Origin: Luidia sarsii
Lineage: Eukaryota > Echinodermata > Asteroidea > Paxillosida > Luidiidae
Length of the DNA: 64,000 nucleotides
Direction of reading: 5' to 3'
Assembly: GCA_949987565.1 (NCBI GenBank)
Contig: OX465103.1
Location: 7,835,207 to 7,899,206, forward strand
The position numbers and the translations under genes were made by a program. The notes under the pieces are model-generated. The model made no database searches, was not told where the DNA came from, and saw only the letters and a program-made list of their open reading frames with translations. Shown here piece after piece: positions 1 through 11,785 of the stretch; the stretch's first letter is position 1; every line of letters starts with the position of its first letter.

Positions 1-128
1 TATCTTATGCAGAACTGTTCTATGCATCTATTCTCATAACATATGTTCAACGGATTTCCTTGCTTGAAGGCTGCGCACTTATCGTGTTGAGATAAAAGCA
101 AGTAATATCCTGATACTCGGTCTTTCTT

Positions 129-464
129 TTAAGGCCCAAAACAACATTGGTAAAGGACAAAAGATTGCCAGAGTTTGTGTGTTAAACTATTCAACATCCA
201 AAAAAAGCAATCCTGGGAAGGTTTTAGCTCAAATGGTGATCTGAGAAAGTAGAAAAAGGTTAAAAAATGTCACGGTTTTTGCACCATTCTGTAGTGTAAG
301 AAATAATTAAAGACTTGCGAGTGAAGATTTCTAAGCAAGTGCAGCATCCCAGACCGCAAGATTTCAACATGAGGATTCTATCATCTACAAACTAGTGTAA
401 ATTAGAAGGAAATCTGTGGACATCGATGTTTTCCGATCTTCCCAATGTTGTATTGGGCCTTTAA
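129..464. mobile_element. TTAA-ended MITE, family A, copy 1
   Basis: Starts TTAAGGCCCAAAACAACATT and ends ...CCCAATGTTGTATTGGGCCT then TTAA. The ends are inverted copies of about 20 bp, flanked by TTAA on both sides. The interior matches the copies at 22065-22587 and 62661-63008. No coding capacity. Confidence 0.8.
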
Positions 465-1232
465 GTGGAGAGCTCAGTTTTTGATTTTCATGTTTTTCCT
501 AATGGGAGAAGACTGAGCTCAGGGTTGACAAGAGTCCTAACATAAGAGCCTGAGATTGTAGAGTCTATGTGTCTTGTTCACCAACCTGTTAGCAACAACT
601 TGTACTGAGGTATCCTCTGAATGGGCTTGAGCATGTAGTGCCTCACCGCAAGGTTTTGACATCTTGGACTCGCCTGTAACAAGGGCAGAGGGGCACAAGT
701 TAACAATAACGGCTTTAAGAAACGTGCATCAGATTCCTTTCAAATGTCCACTGGTCTTTAGTAGGGGCTTAATGGCAAATGAGGATTTGCACGGAAGATA
801 ACCACTAAAATGTGTTAAGCTCTATAAGCAAAACACTTCATCGGGGCAATTTAAATTTTTTTAAAGGGGGTTTATGATATAAATGCTTGTTCTTGAATTT
901 CCCCAAATGCAACTTATCACAAACGGTCAGTACACTGCTTAAATTTCCAGACCCTGCTAAATGCACTTCCCATCTGAAATACACTGCCTAGGTCTAGGAG
1001 CCTCATTGCAAATTACACGTTCAGTGTATACAAGTGAAAAGGATTTCTTTATTAAGTAACAAAATAAGAAGATCATACTAGAGGCACTGTCATACGCATA
1101 TGGATGCTTGTGCGCAAGATTTTCTCAGCATTTTTTAACCACATGCACTGGTTTCATCAAGTTTAACGTAACTCCATTGATAACCCATCTGGTAAGTTGT
1201 AATATGCTGTATGGTTTTCGTGCATTTCTTAC
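465..1232 (-). other. FGD intron (3' of exon 5), no feature found
   Basis: AT-rich intron sequence. I see no further DH exon, repeat copy or RNA gene. Confidence 0.6.
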
Positions 1233-1389
1233 CTCAAATTCCCGGAGGGCTGCATTGAACAGCGGTGACTTGATGCAGGCGTCTTCAATGGTTGCAGTCA
1301 GCTTCTGGAAGTCTCTGATGTAGGTGTTGTACAGCTTGAGGTAGGGACCCTTCTTCAGAAAAATGTCGGCAAGTCTTGGCGTCTCAGAC
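1233..1389 (-). CDS. FGD6: FGD6-like exon 5: DH domain, last exon visible
   Basis: The acceptor (TCTCCCAAG) lies at 1391-1390, the donor GTAAGA at 1232-1227. One nt completes Trp, then 52 codons: SETPRLADIFLKKGPYLKLY, NTYIRDFQKLTATIEDACIK and SPLFNAALREFE. The pattern ADIF.KKGPYLK.Y.TYI..F and REFE is highly conserved in FGD6. In FGD proteins the next residues carry the conserved LxxLLKPVQR helix; that exon is not found between positions 1 and 1232, so the gene continues off the left edge. Confidence 0.93.
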
Positions 1390-1637
1390 CTTGGGAGAGG
1401 CAATTGAGGATTTCTTGTGAGAACCTTTTTCAGAAGTTCCATATTAATAGCATGCTTCTTGCTATTTTAACTATCACTGCTGTATTTGTTACATAACACT
1501 TAAAAGTTTTTTAACTGTTACATTAATCTTGTTCAGGATCTCAAGTTAGTCAATGCACACAAAAATAGCTTAGGGAAATCTATACGCAAGATTTTTAAAA
1601 CAGTTTATTCCATTTTCCCTGTGGATTGGGATCTTAC

Positions 1638-1789
1638 CAGTGGTTGACGCGCTTGTTCAGATCATCTAGTAGACACTCATTGAACATTTGCAGCTGGGGT
1701 AGGTGGCCCAGTATCTGGTCTAGGGTGCCCTTCTCAATGATGGACCGACCGGCTGATCTCTCTGCCTCCTCGATAGCTGCTTTGAAATC
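1638..1789 (-). CDS. FGD6: FGD6-like exon 4: DH domain
   Basis: Acceptor AG at 1791-1790, donor GTAAGA at 1637-1632. 152 nt, entered in phase 0 and left in phase 2 (TG|G, Trp). It encodes DFKAAIEEAERSAGRSIIE, then the segment LDQILGHLPQLQMFNECL and the end NKRVNHW. The pattern IL..LPQL...N..LL..L..R...W is the FGD5/6 signature for this part of the DH domain, and the junction LINE-DFKAAI is contiguous with exon 3. No frameshift or stop. Confidence 0.93.
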
Positions 1790-2247
1790 CTGCCATCAGA
1801 AGTACAATATCGGTTGTTCAGGGACTTTTCAAAACAGTGAGTTGTCAGTTCACAATTCTTCAATTACTCAACAATCTTATAATTGGTAAATGAAACACTT
1901 CAAAGATTGCGATTTTTTTTACAGTATTTCAACCTCAAACAAATAATTTGTCCTCGAAATGCAAAATAGATTTTGTGAATTTTTTTTCAGCTGACCGTAT
2001 TTTTTTTTTATTCTAGAACATCGCAAAATACAAAACAGATCTTGAATTAAACACCAACTCAAATTAAATACCTACTTTTAGAATTTTTTTTTCACTTAGT
2101 TGGGAAAAATTGTAAAAACGGTCAGAACTTTGCCTATTCTACCTTTTTGATCAAAAGAAGACAAACTATCCGAAGTCCAAACACAGATGATACGTCTTCT
2201 TAGCAAACCGATTTCAATTGTTTAAGATCAAACATTTGCTTCTTCCC

Positions 2248-2820
2248 TAGTCACAACTTACTGGGCCGCTAGGAGCTCCTCTGAAACGATTTGTGTGTTG
2301 ATCTGTCGCACTAGCGTCCAACCACGTCTAATACCAGTATAATAATTTAATAAAACATACATTCTCAACAGATGACCCAAAATCGCGTCAAGATTCAATA
2401 AAAAAACCCTGCAGGATTCTACACATGTCAAGGCGGACAAGTGGTATTTCAGTGATACTTACGATTAATTTTTGGATTGCAATTCTGACAAAATGTCTTT
2501 CATGTCAGCATCAGACATGTCGAGTTGTTCAAAATGCAATATGTTGGTACATCGTGTACACGATGTAAAATCTCATCATGAGCCCACATACAAACCATAT
2601 TACACGAAGACTGGGTACTATTAACTTCTTGGCTGAAATGGCTTTGGCTGGTGTTTTCCGAATGGGTTTCTTTGAAGACTTGCTGGTCTTGGCTTCGAAT
2701 ATCTTGGCCTTGGCTTCTGACGTTGAGAATGTCTGTTTGACTATATTAGACGTGGTGGGACGCTAGTGCGAACAAACCGTTTCAGAGGAGAGGTTCCTAG
2801 TGGCCCAGTAAGTGGGACTA
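2248..2820. mobile_element. Mutator-like MITE, copy 1 (older)
   Basis: TIRs of about 60-70 bp: the left end reads TAGTCACAACTTACTGGGCC, the right end is its complement (GGCCCAGTAAGTGGGACTA), and both continue with the GTGCGAC/CGCTAGTGCG part. Flanked by CTTCTTCCC (2239-2247) and CTTTTGCCC (2821-2829), a 9-bp duplication with two mismatches. A 62-codon frame inside (2578-2766) is not a gene. Lies in the FGD intron between exons 3 and 4. Confidence 0.85.
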
Positions 2821-2883
2821 CTTTTGCCCCTATAAGGATCTCTTCCAGTTCACACTAACTTTGGGGAAAACAAGTTACCCCGA

Positions 2884-3186
2884 CTAAAAAATCCTACACA
2901 ACATTGGTAAAATCGAAAAACAGAAATGTTCACAGATTTACATTAAACTTATACAAATTTAAGAAATAGTTTACTTCTCACTGAGATCTTAACTATTTTT
3001 GGAACAGTACGGCGTTGAATGCTGCATTTTTCCGAAACAAATGAAGCGGTTTTCACAATTTTCTCGAGACTTGGTTGGCGGATAGAGCTGAAATTTTCAC
3101 AGGTGTGCTATTGTAAGTATATGTTGGATCAGTTAATGTATGGATGCTATTCTTTTACCTCGACCAATGTTGTGTAGGGGCTTTAA
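2884..3186. mobile_element. TTAA-ended MITE, family B, copy 1
   Basis: Ends ...GACCAATGTTGTGTAGGGGC then TTTAA; the other end reads ATCCTACACAACATTGGTAA, its imperfect inverted copy. The interior matches copies at 15.9, 17.9, 26.2 and 59.1 kb. It stops 34 bp short of the exon 3 donor. Confidence 0.75.
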
Positions 3187-3220
3187 AATATCCTGATACT
3201 CAAGAGAAACAAAAAATCAC

Positions 3221-3527
3221 CTCGTTGATGAGTTTCAGGACGTCCACAAAGACCATCTCGGAGTCGCGGAGCTCCTGAGCCACGAGGAAAGCCTTGCGGC
3301 GCCTGCGCACCTCAGGCTCGACGTCCTCATCCTCCTCCTCCTCCTTGGCGGCCAACACTCCCTGGTCAAACTTCTCATAGCTGTCCTCGTCCGACGAGCC
3401 TTCCTCTTCCCCTCCGCTGCTCTGCTCGGCATACTCTGCACACTGGCAACGTCCACTCTCGTGCAGGCTGTGCTCACAGGACCTGGCCAGGGCGGATTCA
3501 AGAGCAGCGGACACAAATTTGTAAGTT
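3221..3527 (-). CDS. FGD6: FGD6-like exon 3: acidic linker and start of DH domain
   Basis: The acceptor AG at 3529-3528 completes the split Arg codon from exon 2 (AG|A), and the frame continues TYKFVSAALESALARS. The exon ends ...DVLKLINE with donor GTGATT at 3220. Residues 665-766: a Cys/Ser/Glu-rich linker (GGEEEGSSDEDSYEKF), a run of Glu/Asp, a basic RRRRK, then helix 1 of the DH domain (KAFLVAQELRDSEMVFVDVL), the CR1 region that contacts the GTPase in Dbl-family factors. The acceptor has a poor pyrimidine tract, but no other AG nearby gives the right phase. A MITE ends only 34 bp beyond the donor. Confidence 0.84.
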
Positions 3528-4644
3528 CTCTAAGGAACCTCTCTTTTTTTTCCTTTTTTTTAATGTCCTGAGCTTATTTTCAATAACAAATGCAAGCGCT
3601 CTCATTGTTGAATCCCCAGGAGATCACTGAAAGCACCAAAGGATAGCAGTTTTTCCATGAAAGATGCGATTTAGATTGTAATTTGTATGTAGAAGCTCTT
3701 CAAGCCAAGGATACCCAGGCTTGCCAGGCCTTTCATGCACTGAATGTCCATTCCAACAAGACTATTACTAACAATCACAGCCCATAGGCAGCCACACCCC
3801 AATATCTGCCTGCTGGCCCACCCACCAGCCAACTGCATAGCCATTATCTAGATAACCTTTCCCTTACTTCCACAGCTACAGCATTCCAAATCATGCCAGT
3901 CACTCTTATGTAACGTTACATAACAGGGCCAATCCTCTGAAGGCCAGTGCAATCACCATTATCATAATGGCAGGCTGGCTGTGTGCTGGGAGGTCTTAGG
4001 GCTGAGCAAACACAACCCATGGTGGGCAGCTCCATTGTGCACAAGGGGGGGGGACACTATTATTCTGATAGAACCCAAGACCCTCAAAATTGCCAGTCAT
4101 GCTTATGACTTCAGGCTTTGAAAAAGGGGGGTGTTTTGCATTGGAAATCTTGGAAGATAATTGGCAAACTCAATCTGAAACTCTATTGTGGTATATTTAG
4201 CCTAACTCTTTGTCAATTACACATGGTTGTGGTCGTTTATGCACTGGATAGGGTGGGAACAGAATTAGCCATCATTCCATAGCACAGTTTTTACATATTT
4301 GTCTTTTCACACTTTTCAGATTTTCTTCAACAAGGGCAAAAGGCAGTGATGCTAGTTTTTACAGATTTTTTTTTCTTCACATTTTTCAGATTTTCTTCAA
4401 CAAGGGCAAAAGGCTCAGGTGATAATGCAGTGATGCTTTGTGGAGATAATTATGTATGAGAAAATGAGCCACTGTTAACCAGATTTGGCATCAGAATTGG
4501 CATTGTTTCGATTGGAGAAATTTTTTTTTTTTAAAATTGCATATAATTACAGTAGATGAATTTTCATAACTATTTAGAAATGAATAAGATTTAATATCAG
4601 GGTTGAATCAGTTATTTTTGCTTTTTTTTTTAGATGAAACTTAC
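3528..4644 (-). other. FGD intron 2: GC-richer island and a short duplication
   Basis: 3740-4050 is richer in GC than its surroundings and holds the bZIP palindrome listed separately. At 4310-4425 a segment with TTTCAGATTTTCTTCAACAA and GGGCAAAAGGC occurs twice, about 75 bp apart. Nothing else seen. Confidence 0.5.
3905..3924. promoter_or_regulatory. Palindromic bZIP-type double site
   Basis: TTATGTAACGTTACATAA at 3906-3923 is a perfect 18-bp palindrome made of two head-to-head RTTAYGTAAY-like half-overlapping sites, the class bound by PAR-bZIP/C/EBP-type factors. It sits in a GC-richer island. Function is inferred from the motif only. Confidence 0.35.
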
Positions 4645-6625
4645 CTGGGTACTGAGTAGACCTCGGCGCCAATCGAGCTTAGAGCCACCGATGCTAGGGA
4701 ACCTCTGGACATGTCTTCGTAGCCGTCGTTGGAGATGTCCGACTGGATGCTGGGCGTTCTCTTGGGCTTGGGCGGTGGCCCTCGCTTCTGCCGGCCTGGG
4801 ACCGGCCGCTTGGTGGCCGCCGAATCGGCCGTGGGGGACAGGGGAGGGGACTGGAAGGGGTCGAAGGCGGGGCCGAACTCGTTGTTCTCGTAGTAGGGGC
4901 AATCGGGGAGGACGTACTCGTCATCGTCACTCAGAAAGCTGTTTCGGTTGACGACATTGCCGGGCATCCGCAGTCTGTGCGCGTCGCTCACCGGGCCGTC
5001 TCTTGACTCTGGATGGGTGATGATGGCAGAAGGAGGCTCCGAATCGTGGTCCCGTTGCTCCTGGGCAATGCTGTGGACCAGCATGGCCGGCTTGGGTGGC
5101 AGATTGCTGCGTATCGGTGGGGGTCTGGGCGGGGGAGTTCTTTTCACGGCGTCGCAGTCCGCCGTCTCGTGCCTGGGTGCCGGCAACTTTGTCGGGGGGC
5201 TATACGGCGCGGGCGGCTTAGGGGCCATGCGCGTCGGGGGGCTCTCGGAAGGCCGGGGCGGGGCGACCGAGTGGAAGCCCACAATGCCGGAGGTGCTTAG
5301 CACCACCTCTGGGGACAGGGGCGACGAAGGATCGGAGGAGTAACTGGCCGACTGCAGCGGGTGGTAGGGCATGGGCGCCAGGCTGTTGCTGCTGGCATGT
5401 TGGGACCGTCGCTTCCTGGGAGGAATCTTGAGGCCGGGCTCCTCAGAGAGGGAGCCATTGTTGAAGTTGTGCAAGGGAGCGTAGGATTCAGTGTCCTGAC
5501 TGGAGGCGCCGAAGAATCTAAACTGAGATCCGGTCTCTACATTGACTTGGTCCGAGGGAATCGACTTGGTGCTCTGGTTGGGTTGCAGTTCTTCTTCGAT
5601 GGTTAGACTTCGCCGCTTCCGGGGCGGAACTTCGGGGGAACCTTCTTCTTTAGGGTTGCCGGACTGAGAGGCGGTGATGCTGCCGGCCAGAATGGAGTGG
5701 GAGTCGGGGATCAATTGGGACTGGATCTTTCGGGAGGTGGGCTTGGGGCGGATAGGTGGCGCTGGGGGCATGTGCTTCGGAGGGGGAGGTGGTCTGGATG
5801 GCTTTGAGGCCACCACCAAGCCCATGGGGCACCTCAGAGGGCTGGCGTCCTTGTGGGGAGGGACTAGTGGCGGGGCATAGGCCGCCGCATTCCTGTCCGA
5901 AGCGTTGACTCGGTCCTCCGCCGCCAGCTCTGCCTGGACGCGATCGTCGTTGAGGGAGTCCCTCAGGTCAGCGTCCGCTTCCTCCTCGATATGGCAGGAG
6001 GCCAGCTCCTCGGTGGAGCGGTTCAGCTTGGACTTCAGCTCTCGGCTCAGGCAGGGCGGGTCGACGACGCTCCTGGCCCGGCGGGGAGGGGGCACGGGGC
6101 TGGGCGGTGCCCTCCGTGGGAGCGGCTTGGGAGGCGGCGGCTGGCCTTTGGGGATGCTGGGCGGCCAGCGCTTGGCCAGCGAGGCTGGCACTGCCGCGTC
6201 TTCATCTGGACTGTTGGCCTGGGATCTCATGCAACCCGGCTGGGAGGTAGCACCAGCAGTGGGCTCTTCCAAAATGGAGGCCGGCACTTCGTTGTTCAGC
6301 TCCGCCTTGCTCAGCTCGACGCTGTCCCGCATGTCGAAGACGCCCGAGTCCTCGCTGTTGGCCCGGTGCCCTTCTGCCGAGCTCTTGAACGTCTTGGTCT
6401 TGACTGGGGGCGGCCCTCCCACTCCCACTCCCCCCGGCCCCTGGCCACTCGAGAGCGGGGCCGGAGAGCTCTGGGTCGCCTGGAGCTTGCGGGGCTTGGG
6501 CATGGGGACTGGGTACCTGGTGGAGCCATGGCTCAGCTTGCGGGGCACCGGTGGACTCTTCAGCAGGGAGGGCTTAGGAGCTATGACAGGCTTCTTCGCA
6601 GGTGATGTGGGTGCCGATGTTCCGC
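4645..6625 (-). CDS. FGD6: FGD6-like exon 2: proline-rich N-terminal region
   Basis: Open for all 1981 nt. The acceptor at 6627-6626 follows a clear pyrimidine tract; the donor GTAAGT is at 4644-4639. It encodes residues 5-663. KKPVIAPKP lies at about residues 14-22. Many class I/II SH3-type PxxP runs follow (for example RPPPPPKHMPP and PPPRPPPIRS), with repeated P-P-R-K-R-R-S basic patches (three copies) and acidic/serine segments such as EDSGVFDMRDSVE. The end reads DGYEDMSRGSLAS...EVYSVP, with tyrosines in acidic context that could be phosphorylation sites (inference). GC content and codon use are far above the flanking introns, as expected of a real exon. Other long frames in both strands here are shadows of this GC-rich exon. 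Confidence 0.9.
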
Positions 6626-9600
6626 CTGCATATGCAACAGAACAAAACAGAAGGAAAAAAAACGGTAATGATTATCAGTTAAAATTGCATATTTCAAAAT
6701 TTTGACTTTAGCCCTGCAGCCAATTTCAAGAAAAATTACGCAACGTACAAATATTGCACAAGTCTTGTGCCTCAATGGCAGAAATGGCTCTTTTCTGCAG
6801 TATTGAGCAGAGGCAGCAAAAGGTTGCTTAAGTTATGTAACAAACTGTTATGTTTTATGTTTCGTGAAATCAGCTGCTGTTCACACAGGAAGGTAACTTA
6901 CAAGTCTTACACGGCTCAAATGGTTAAGTTAACAGACTTACTTCTGCCTAGTTAAATTGACCAGGTCAGTTTAACTGACCAGCACCCAAGAATATCACCC
7001 TCAGTCTAAGTAAAAAAAAGTCTAGTGTGAACACAGCTTCAGACTTCAAACTACATTATCTGAATAGCTCATGTTATATAAGGAACAATTGCAATTAGTT
7101 AATTATTCTCCAGAACACTCGAGATTGAGTTTGTTTAGGTTTTATCAACTGAACTGGCTGGGGGGCCAAGAATAATGCTTTGTCCATTTCATGTGGATTT
7201 ATTCATTTTATTGGGGATTAAGGAAACTTACTTAATACTTATCTAGATCCCACATTTGGGTGTGTTAACTTTATTCTCAACTGGTTATCAGAACCAAGTT
7301 TGTGTTGGTATTTAAGGATTAATTTGATCTGGGAACCATGATACTGCGTATATCTGAAAAAGGAACTTGTGTTCAGAAAAATCAACTGACCAACATCAGT
7401 TATCAATGCTTGTTTTTCATTATGAATGCAAAACTTTCAATGCTTTGTTTCAGTAGCCACTCCCACTGTGTAAATAATTGTGGTTTGAATTCCAATTTAA
7501 GTTAAATTATTGTGGTTTGGTTTGCAGTTGCGGTCAAATGTTTGTCATGTCCTTGAGGGTGGTCCATGGAGGGAGACATAACATGTATTAAGAAGCACAG
7601 CACTTCCTGTTAGTCAGAGCAGTGCATTGTGGGATTGTGACAAAGGTGATATTTTTCAACTACAAGAGTCATACTACTAGTTGAGACTGAATTGCGATTA
7701 AAATTATCTTACTCATAATTGCGTTGTGTCAAAAAGAGAGGGTGGAATTTCAATTGCGATTAAAATTATCTTACTCATAATTGCGTTTATCGTATCAAAA
7801 AAAGTGGAATTTCAATTGTGAATCAAACAGGCATATAGATAATAGGTTTATTAGGGATGGTGGAAATGACAAGGTGGAAATGACATTACTGGGTACTGTA
7901 TGTAGCCTGTAGGGGGGCTTAATGGGTAGTAAGAGTGGTTTTCCCAACAGGTCTTTGTTACAGGTGCCATGTGTTAACTCATCAGCCAGACCTCAGACTG
8001 CCATTACATAACAGTGACCCTGAGCATTCCTGGCATGGTGGGGAGGGGGGGTGGGGAGGGGGTGGGCATGGCTCAGGCACCTGTTGCCAATTGATTGAGT
8101 ACACCCTCAAAAGGTTGGTGGTCAATCTATTTCAGGGAACTGATAGGATGCATAGCAAACACTTATTCAGTGACCACCATTCAGTAGACAATAAACATTA
8201 AAATATAATGCTGTTTTTTTCCCATTTAAAAATTTTTGTTTGGTAAAAATATTGTAGAATCTAGATTGAGTGACTCATTGTCTTTTTCCATTAATTTCTC
8301 CTCAAAGGTTTTAAGAATGAGAAAAACGGGTGCGTTACTCGGATAAAAGGTCCTGGTGAGAAACTGGCTTTTTTTCTGTCACCTCCATGTTGCCTGTGGG
8401 ACAATTGAGGTTTTTATCTCATATGAAAAGGCCTGTACTTCAAGTTACTTCTGTACCACTACACTTATCTTTTAACGTTCTACTTGCCCATGCTTATTGA
8501 TCACTTGTATCAATTTTGTTAAATGAGGGTTTTCCCTACTTGACATAATTTTCTTTCCAACTCCAAAAATAACTTAAACAATAACAGTCAATGCCATTAA
8601 CAGATGGAATGAGACATTCTTTGTTAGTTTGAGATTAACAGAACTCAGAAGATGCATTTCAACAATAAAATGAATGAATCATTTAATTTTCATCAATATA
8701 ATAACTAAAATGAATTCAGATCAAGCAATTTCAAGCAGTTGCAGATATAGGGATTTTAACATACACATTTATGGTAACCACTTAGTCAGTGTAGCCTGGA
8801 AGACTTTCCAAAAGGTTTAAATATTTTTGTCAAAAATTTGTTACCTGTTGATACTTTTTTCTGTTAATTTTATTTTCAGAATTAAAAAAAAAATTTTTTT
8901 TAGAAAATGTCATCATTTTCAAATTATTATGTATCGTAGCTAGTACTAGCTATGGCCTTGAATAAAAAAAGATTTGAATTGTCACAATGATCGAAATGTT
9001 TAAAAATGGAAAAAAGAATAAGGCTTCAGTTACTGTAGTTTGTTCATACATCAACTACTGAACTAGAGCCTTTTTTGCATTCAAGTTACCAGGAATAATA
9101 AATTGCAAAACAACTTCACAAGGAAACGGGTTCATGTACCGTACATGCACTTCTTACTTCCTTTTATTCAAGTTTTATTCTGTACACTTTTGATGAGTGA
9201 TAGATGACATTGACAATTTCATTGTTGGGATTTTTTTTTTATCACATCGCTGATTTTAGTTTGAACCCCGGGGGCCTGACACAGAGGTTCAATGTCAGGA
9301 TTTTTACGCCAGGTGTTGCCTGAAAAACCAACTGGATGCTATGCTTGAACCAAAAGAAAAATGGTCCCTTCTATTTGGCTAGTGTCCAGGTAGTGTCTAC
9401 AGAGTACAGACTTTACCGAAAGTAGGTTTGACAAATAAGATCAAGGACCAGCCAGTGGTTTTTTGCTTGCCAATCTACTCAACCTTCAAGTGGTTGGAAG
9501 AGATAAGTTTAATATCCTGACCTTTAAAGTCTAATCTAGTCATGACTCAAGACCTCAATCCACAGTAGACCACCTACATAGATATGTCTTGCCCCCAAAA

Positions 9601-9984
9601 ATGGACACTCACTACTCTCAGTCTCAGTTTTCCCAAAAAATCTTGATTATGTGACATGTCTGAGTGGCACATATGTAGGAATAGGTGTTTTATACACACT
9701 ACACAGGCATCACAAAATCTTTACAGTCTAATTTGTGGCTTTAACCATGACAATTTTTTTCCTGTCTTAAACTTACTTTCGCAGGACTTACAGGACTTCT
9801 TCATTCATTCAAATTTAACTATCAAACCTTTTGCCAGTTTTGGGCAAGAAAACCAGGCATGACGTAATGACTACTGGCTTAATTAGAGTAAGGGACCAGC
9901 TGATTAGCGTTTGCAGGAAGGATCACATTGCCGGGTGAATATATACTGCCTTAAAGATTTGGGAGATAATATACAGCCCAATAC
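6626..9984 (-). other. FGD intron 1, proximal part
   Basis: 6895-7045 carries a fragment of the TA-flanked family F (CCAGGTCAGTTTAAC, and GTCTAGTGTGAACACAGCTT). 7683-7815 is a tandem duplication of about 70 bp containing GCGATTAAAATTATCTTACT. 8037-8068 is a G-run cluster. bZIP-type sites lie at 6832-6841 and 8003-8012. No coding exon is recognised between 8.2 and 9.9 kb. Confidence 0.5.
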
Positions 9985-10492
9985 TAGTCCCACTTACTGG
10001 GCCGCTAGGAGCTCCCCTTAAACGAGTTTTGAGATTGTCTGTCGCACTAGCGCGAGTTGCGTCCCACCGCGTCTAATATGCAAAAACACTGATTCTCAAC
10101 CGAAGACTATATTACACGAAGACTGGGTACCAGACGTGGCCTCATTGGTTAAGTGCATGGCGAGATTTTTCTCGTGGACACACGACTGGACTTTGCAACA
10201 ACGCGACATCACATGTCCGATGCCCAAATCGGAGCCATTTTGTCGGAATTGCGGTCCAAAAATAAATCGCAAGTACCGCTGAAGTACCACTTGTTCGTCT
10301 GGACATGTGTAGAATCCGTCAGGCGCTTTTATTGAATTTTTGGACGTGATTTCGGGCACTTAGGCCTTTGGTTGAGAATCAGCATTTTTGCATACTAGTA
10401 CTACTAATACTAGATGCTGTGGGACGCTAGTGCAACAGACAATCTCAAAACTTGTTTAAGGGGAGCTCCAAGTGGCCCAGTAAGTGGGACTA
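9985..10492. mobile_element. Mutator-like MITE, copy 2, with perfect 9-bp TSD
   Basis: 508 bp. TIR starts TAGTCCCACTTACTGGGCC and extends about 70 bp through GGAGCTCCCCTTAAAC to the GCACTAGCG box; the right end is the inverted copy. Flanked on both sides by GCCCAATAC (9976-9984 and 10493-10501). A 9-bp duplication with long TIRs is the mark of Mutator-like elements. No transposase frame, so non-autonomous. Confidence 0.92.
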
Positions 10493-11785
10493 GCCCAATA
10501 CCATGATTAGACTTTCTGTTTTGCAGATGTTCGACATGTACATGTAGTGAACAGTCATAGAGTTACAGTACAAGGTATTTGGTAACGACACACATGATGT
10601 ACTTCCTGTGTCAATGGAGTTAGCAACCAAAAGCAGTTCTTGTTACAGTATGCACTCTGAAGCAGGATAATGAACATTTACAACAAGATCAAGTGATCGT
10701 GAAATAGCCCGCATAGAACACAAATACTCTACTCTACATATTTTACTCGCTTGCCAGAAATAGACAGTAGAGAACCTATTGTATTCTAAAACGTACGCTA
10801 GGAAGCAACATAGCCAAAAAAACAACCGGACTGTGACTGAAACCTTGCTTTTGCACATCTATGAAACACTAGATTCACTTGGAAGCATACTGAATGAAAT
10901 CAAATGCCAGTACAGAGCATGAAACTGAAAGGTGTACTTACAACTGCCCAGCAATGGAGGAACAGGAAAGAGTGTGCAGCACAGTGAGGGCCTCACCACA
11001 AAATGAGCCAAAAAACTGACTCACTTATGGGCCGCGTTCACAACTGTAGGCTTCTGGGCCATAAACACTAAGGGGAAAACCACAGCTATGCACCACCAGG
11101 ACCGCTTGCAGGCAACCAACTGACCACACTATCAGTCCCTCCCTCTCTGCCTCCAACCCTTCCTGTCCTGGGTTCCGCCCAGGAACAAGGCATGGCAGTC
11201 TGTGATTGGCCGCTGCCTCCTTGCATGATGCTGCCCTGACCAACGACTATTACATAACATGTTAATTGTTAGCAGGGGGGAGGAGGGGGGGGGGGTGGTC
11301 AGTTAATACTTGGGACAAACATTAGGCCCTGGTGCACTTTCCTGTATCACCACATGCTGGTGGTGGAAGCAGTTTGAAATGAATGCTTTTAAAAGGCCTG
11401 CAGTATGATCAGGTTTTTGTGTGTGTGTGTCCCCTATTGAAAAGGAGGGAGGCTCTTTTCTTCAAGCTCCAGCCATTCTGCTTTTCAAACTCCTTTGGCA
11501 AAGAGACTGTCCAACAGGGTTTTGAATGGGCAGACAGACAGACAGTTATTTTCCAATAGGGGGGGGGGGTTTCGCTGCAACCACAAAAGGGTTCTGGAAT
11601 GCAATTAGAAACTCAGGGGTGTCCATACAGCAGAGCTGAGGCTATTAGGGCCTAAATTAAAGCAAGCCAGGAATATTTTTATAGTCCCACAACTGGCCTA
11701 ACTCCAAACTCCAAAAGAACCCTGGACCACTGCCTGGCTACTGGGGCGCAACATAGAACATCATGTTCTGATGATCAGGTCTGAA
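10493..11785 (-). other. FGD intron 1: low-feature stretch with GC-richer island
   Basis: 11030-11260 is GC-richer and ends with ATTACATAAC (11249-11258). G-runs follow at 11276-11300 and near 11560. No exon or RNA gene seen. Confidence 0.45.

Noticed and set aside
2578..2766. 62-codon frame as a gene
   Set aside because: Lies inside the Mutator-like MITE.
3235..3516. Alternative frame of exon 3
   Set aside because: Only the frame giving KAFLVAQEL...VFVDVLKLINE matches the DH domain and both junction phases.
5905..6705. Plus-strand 266-codon frame
   Set aside because: Antisense shadow of the GC-rich FGD exon; no domain.
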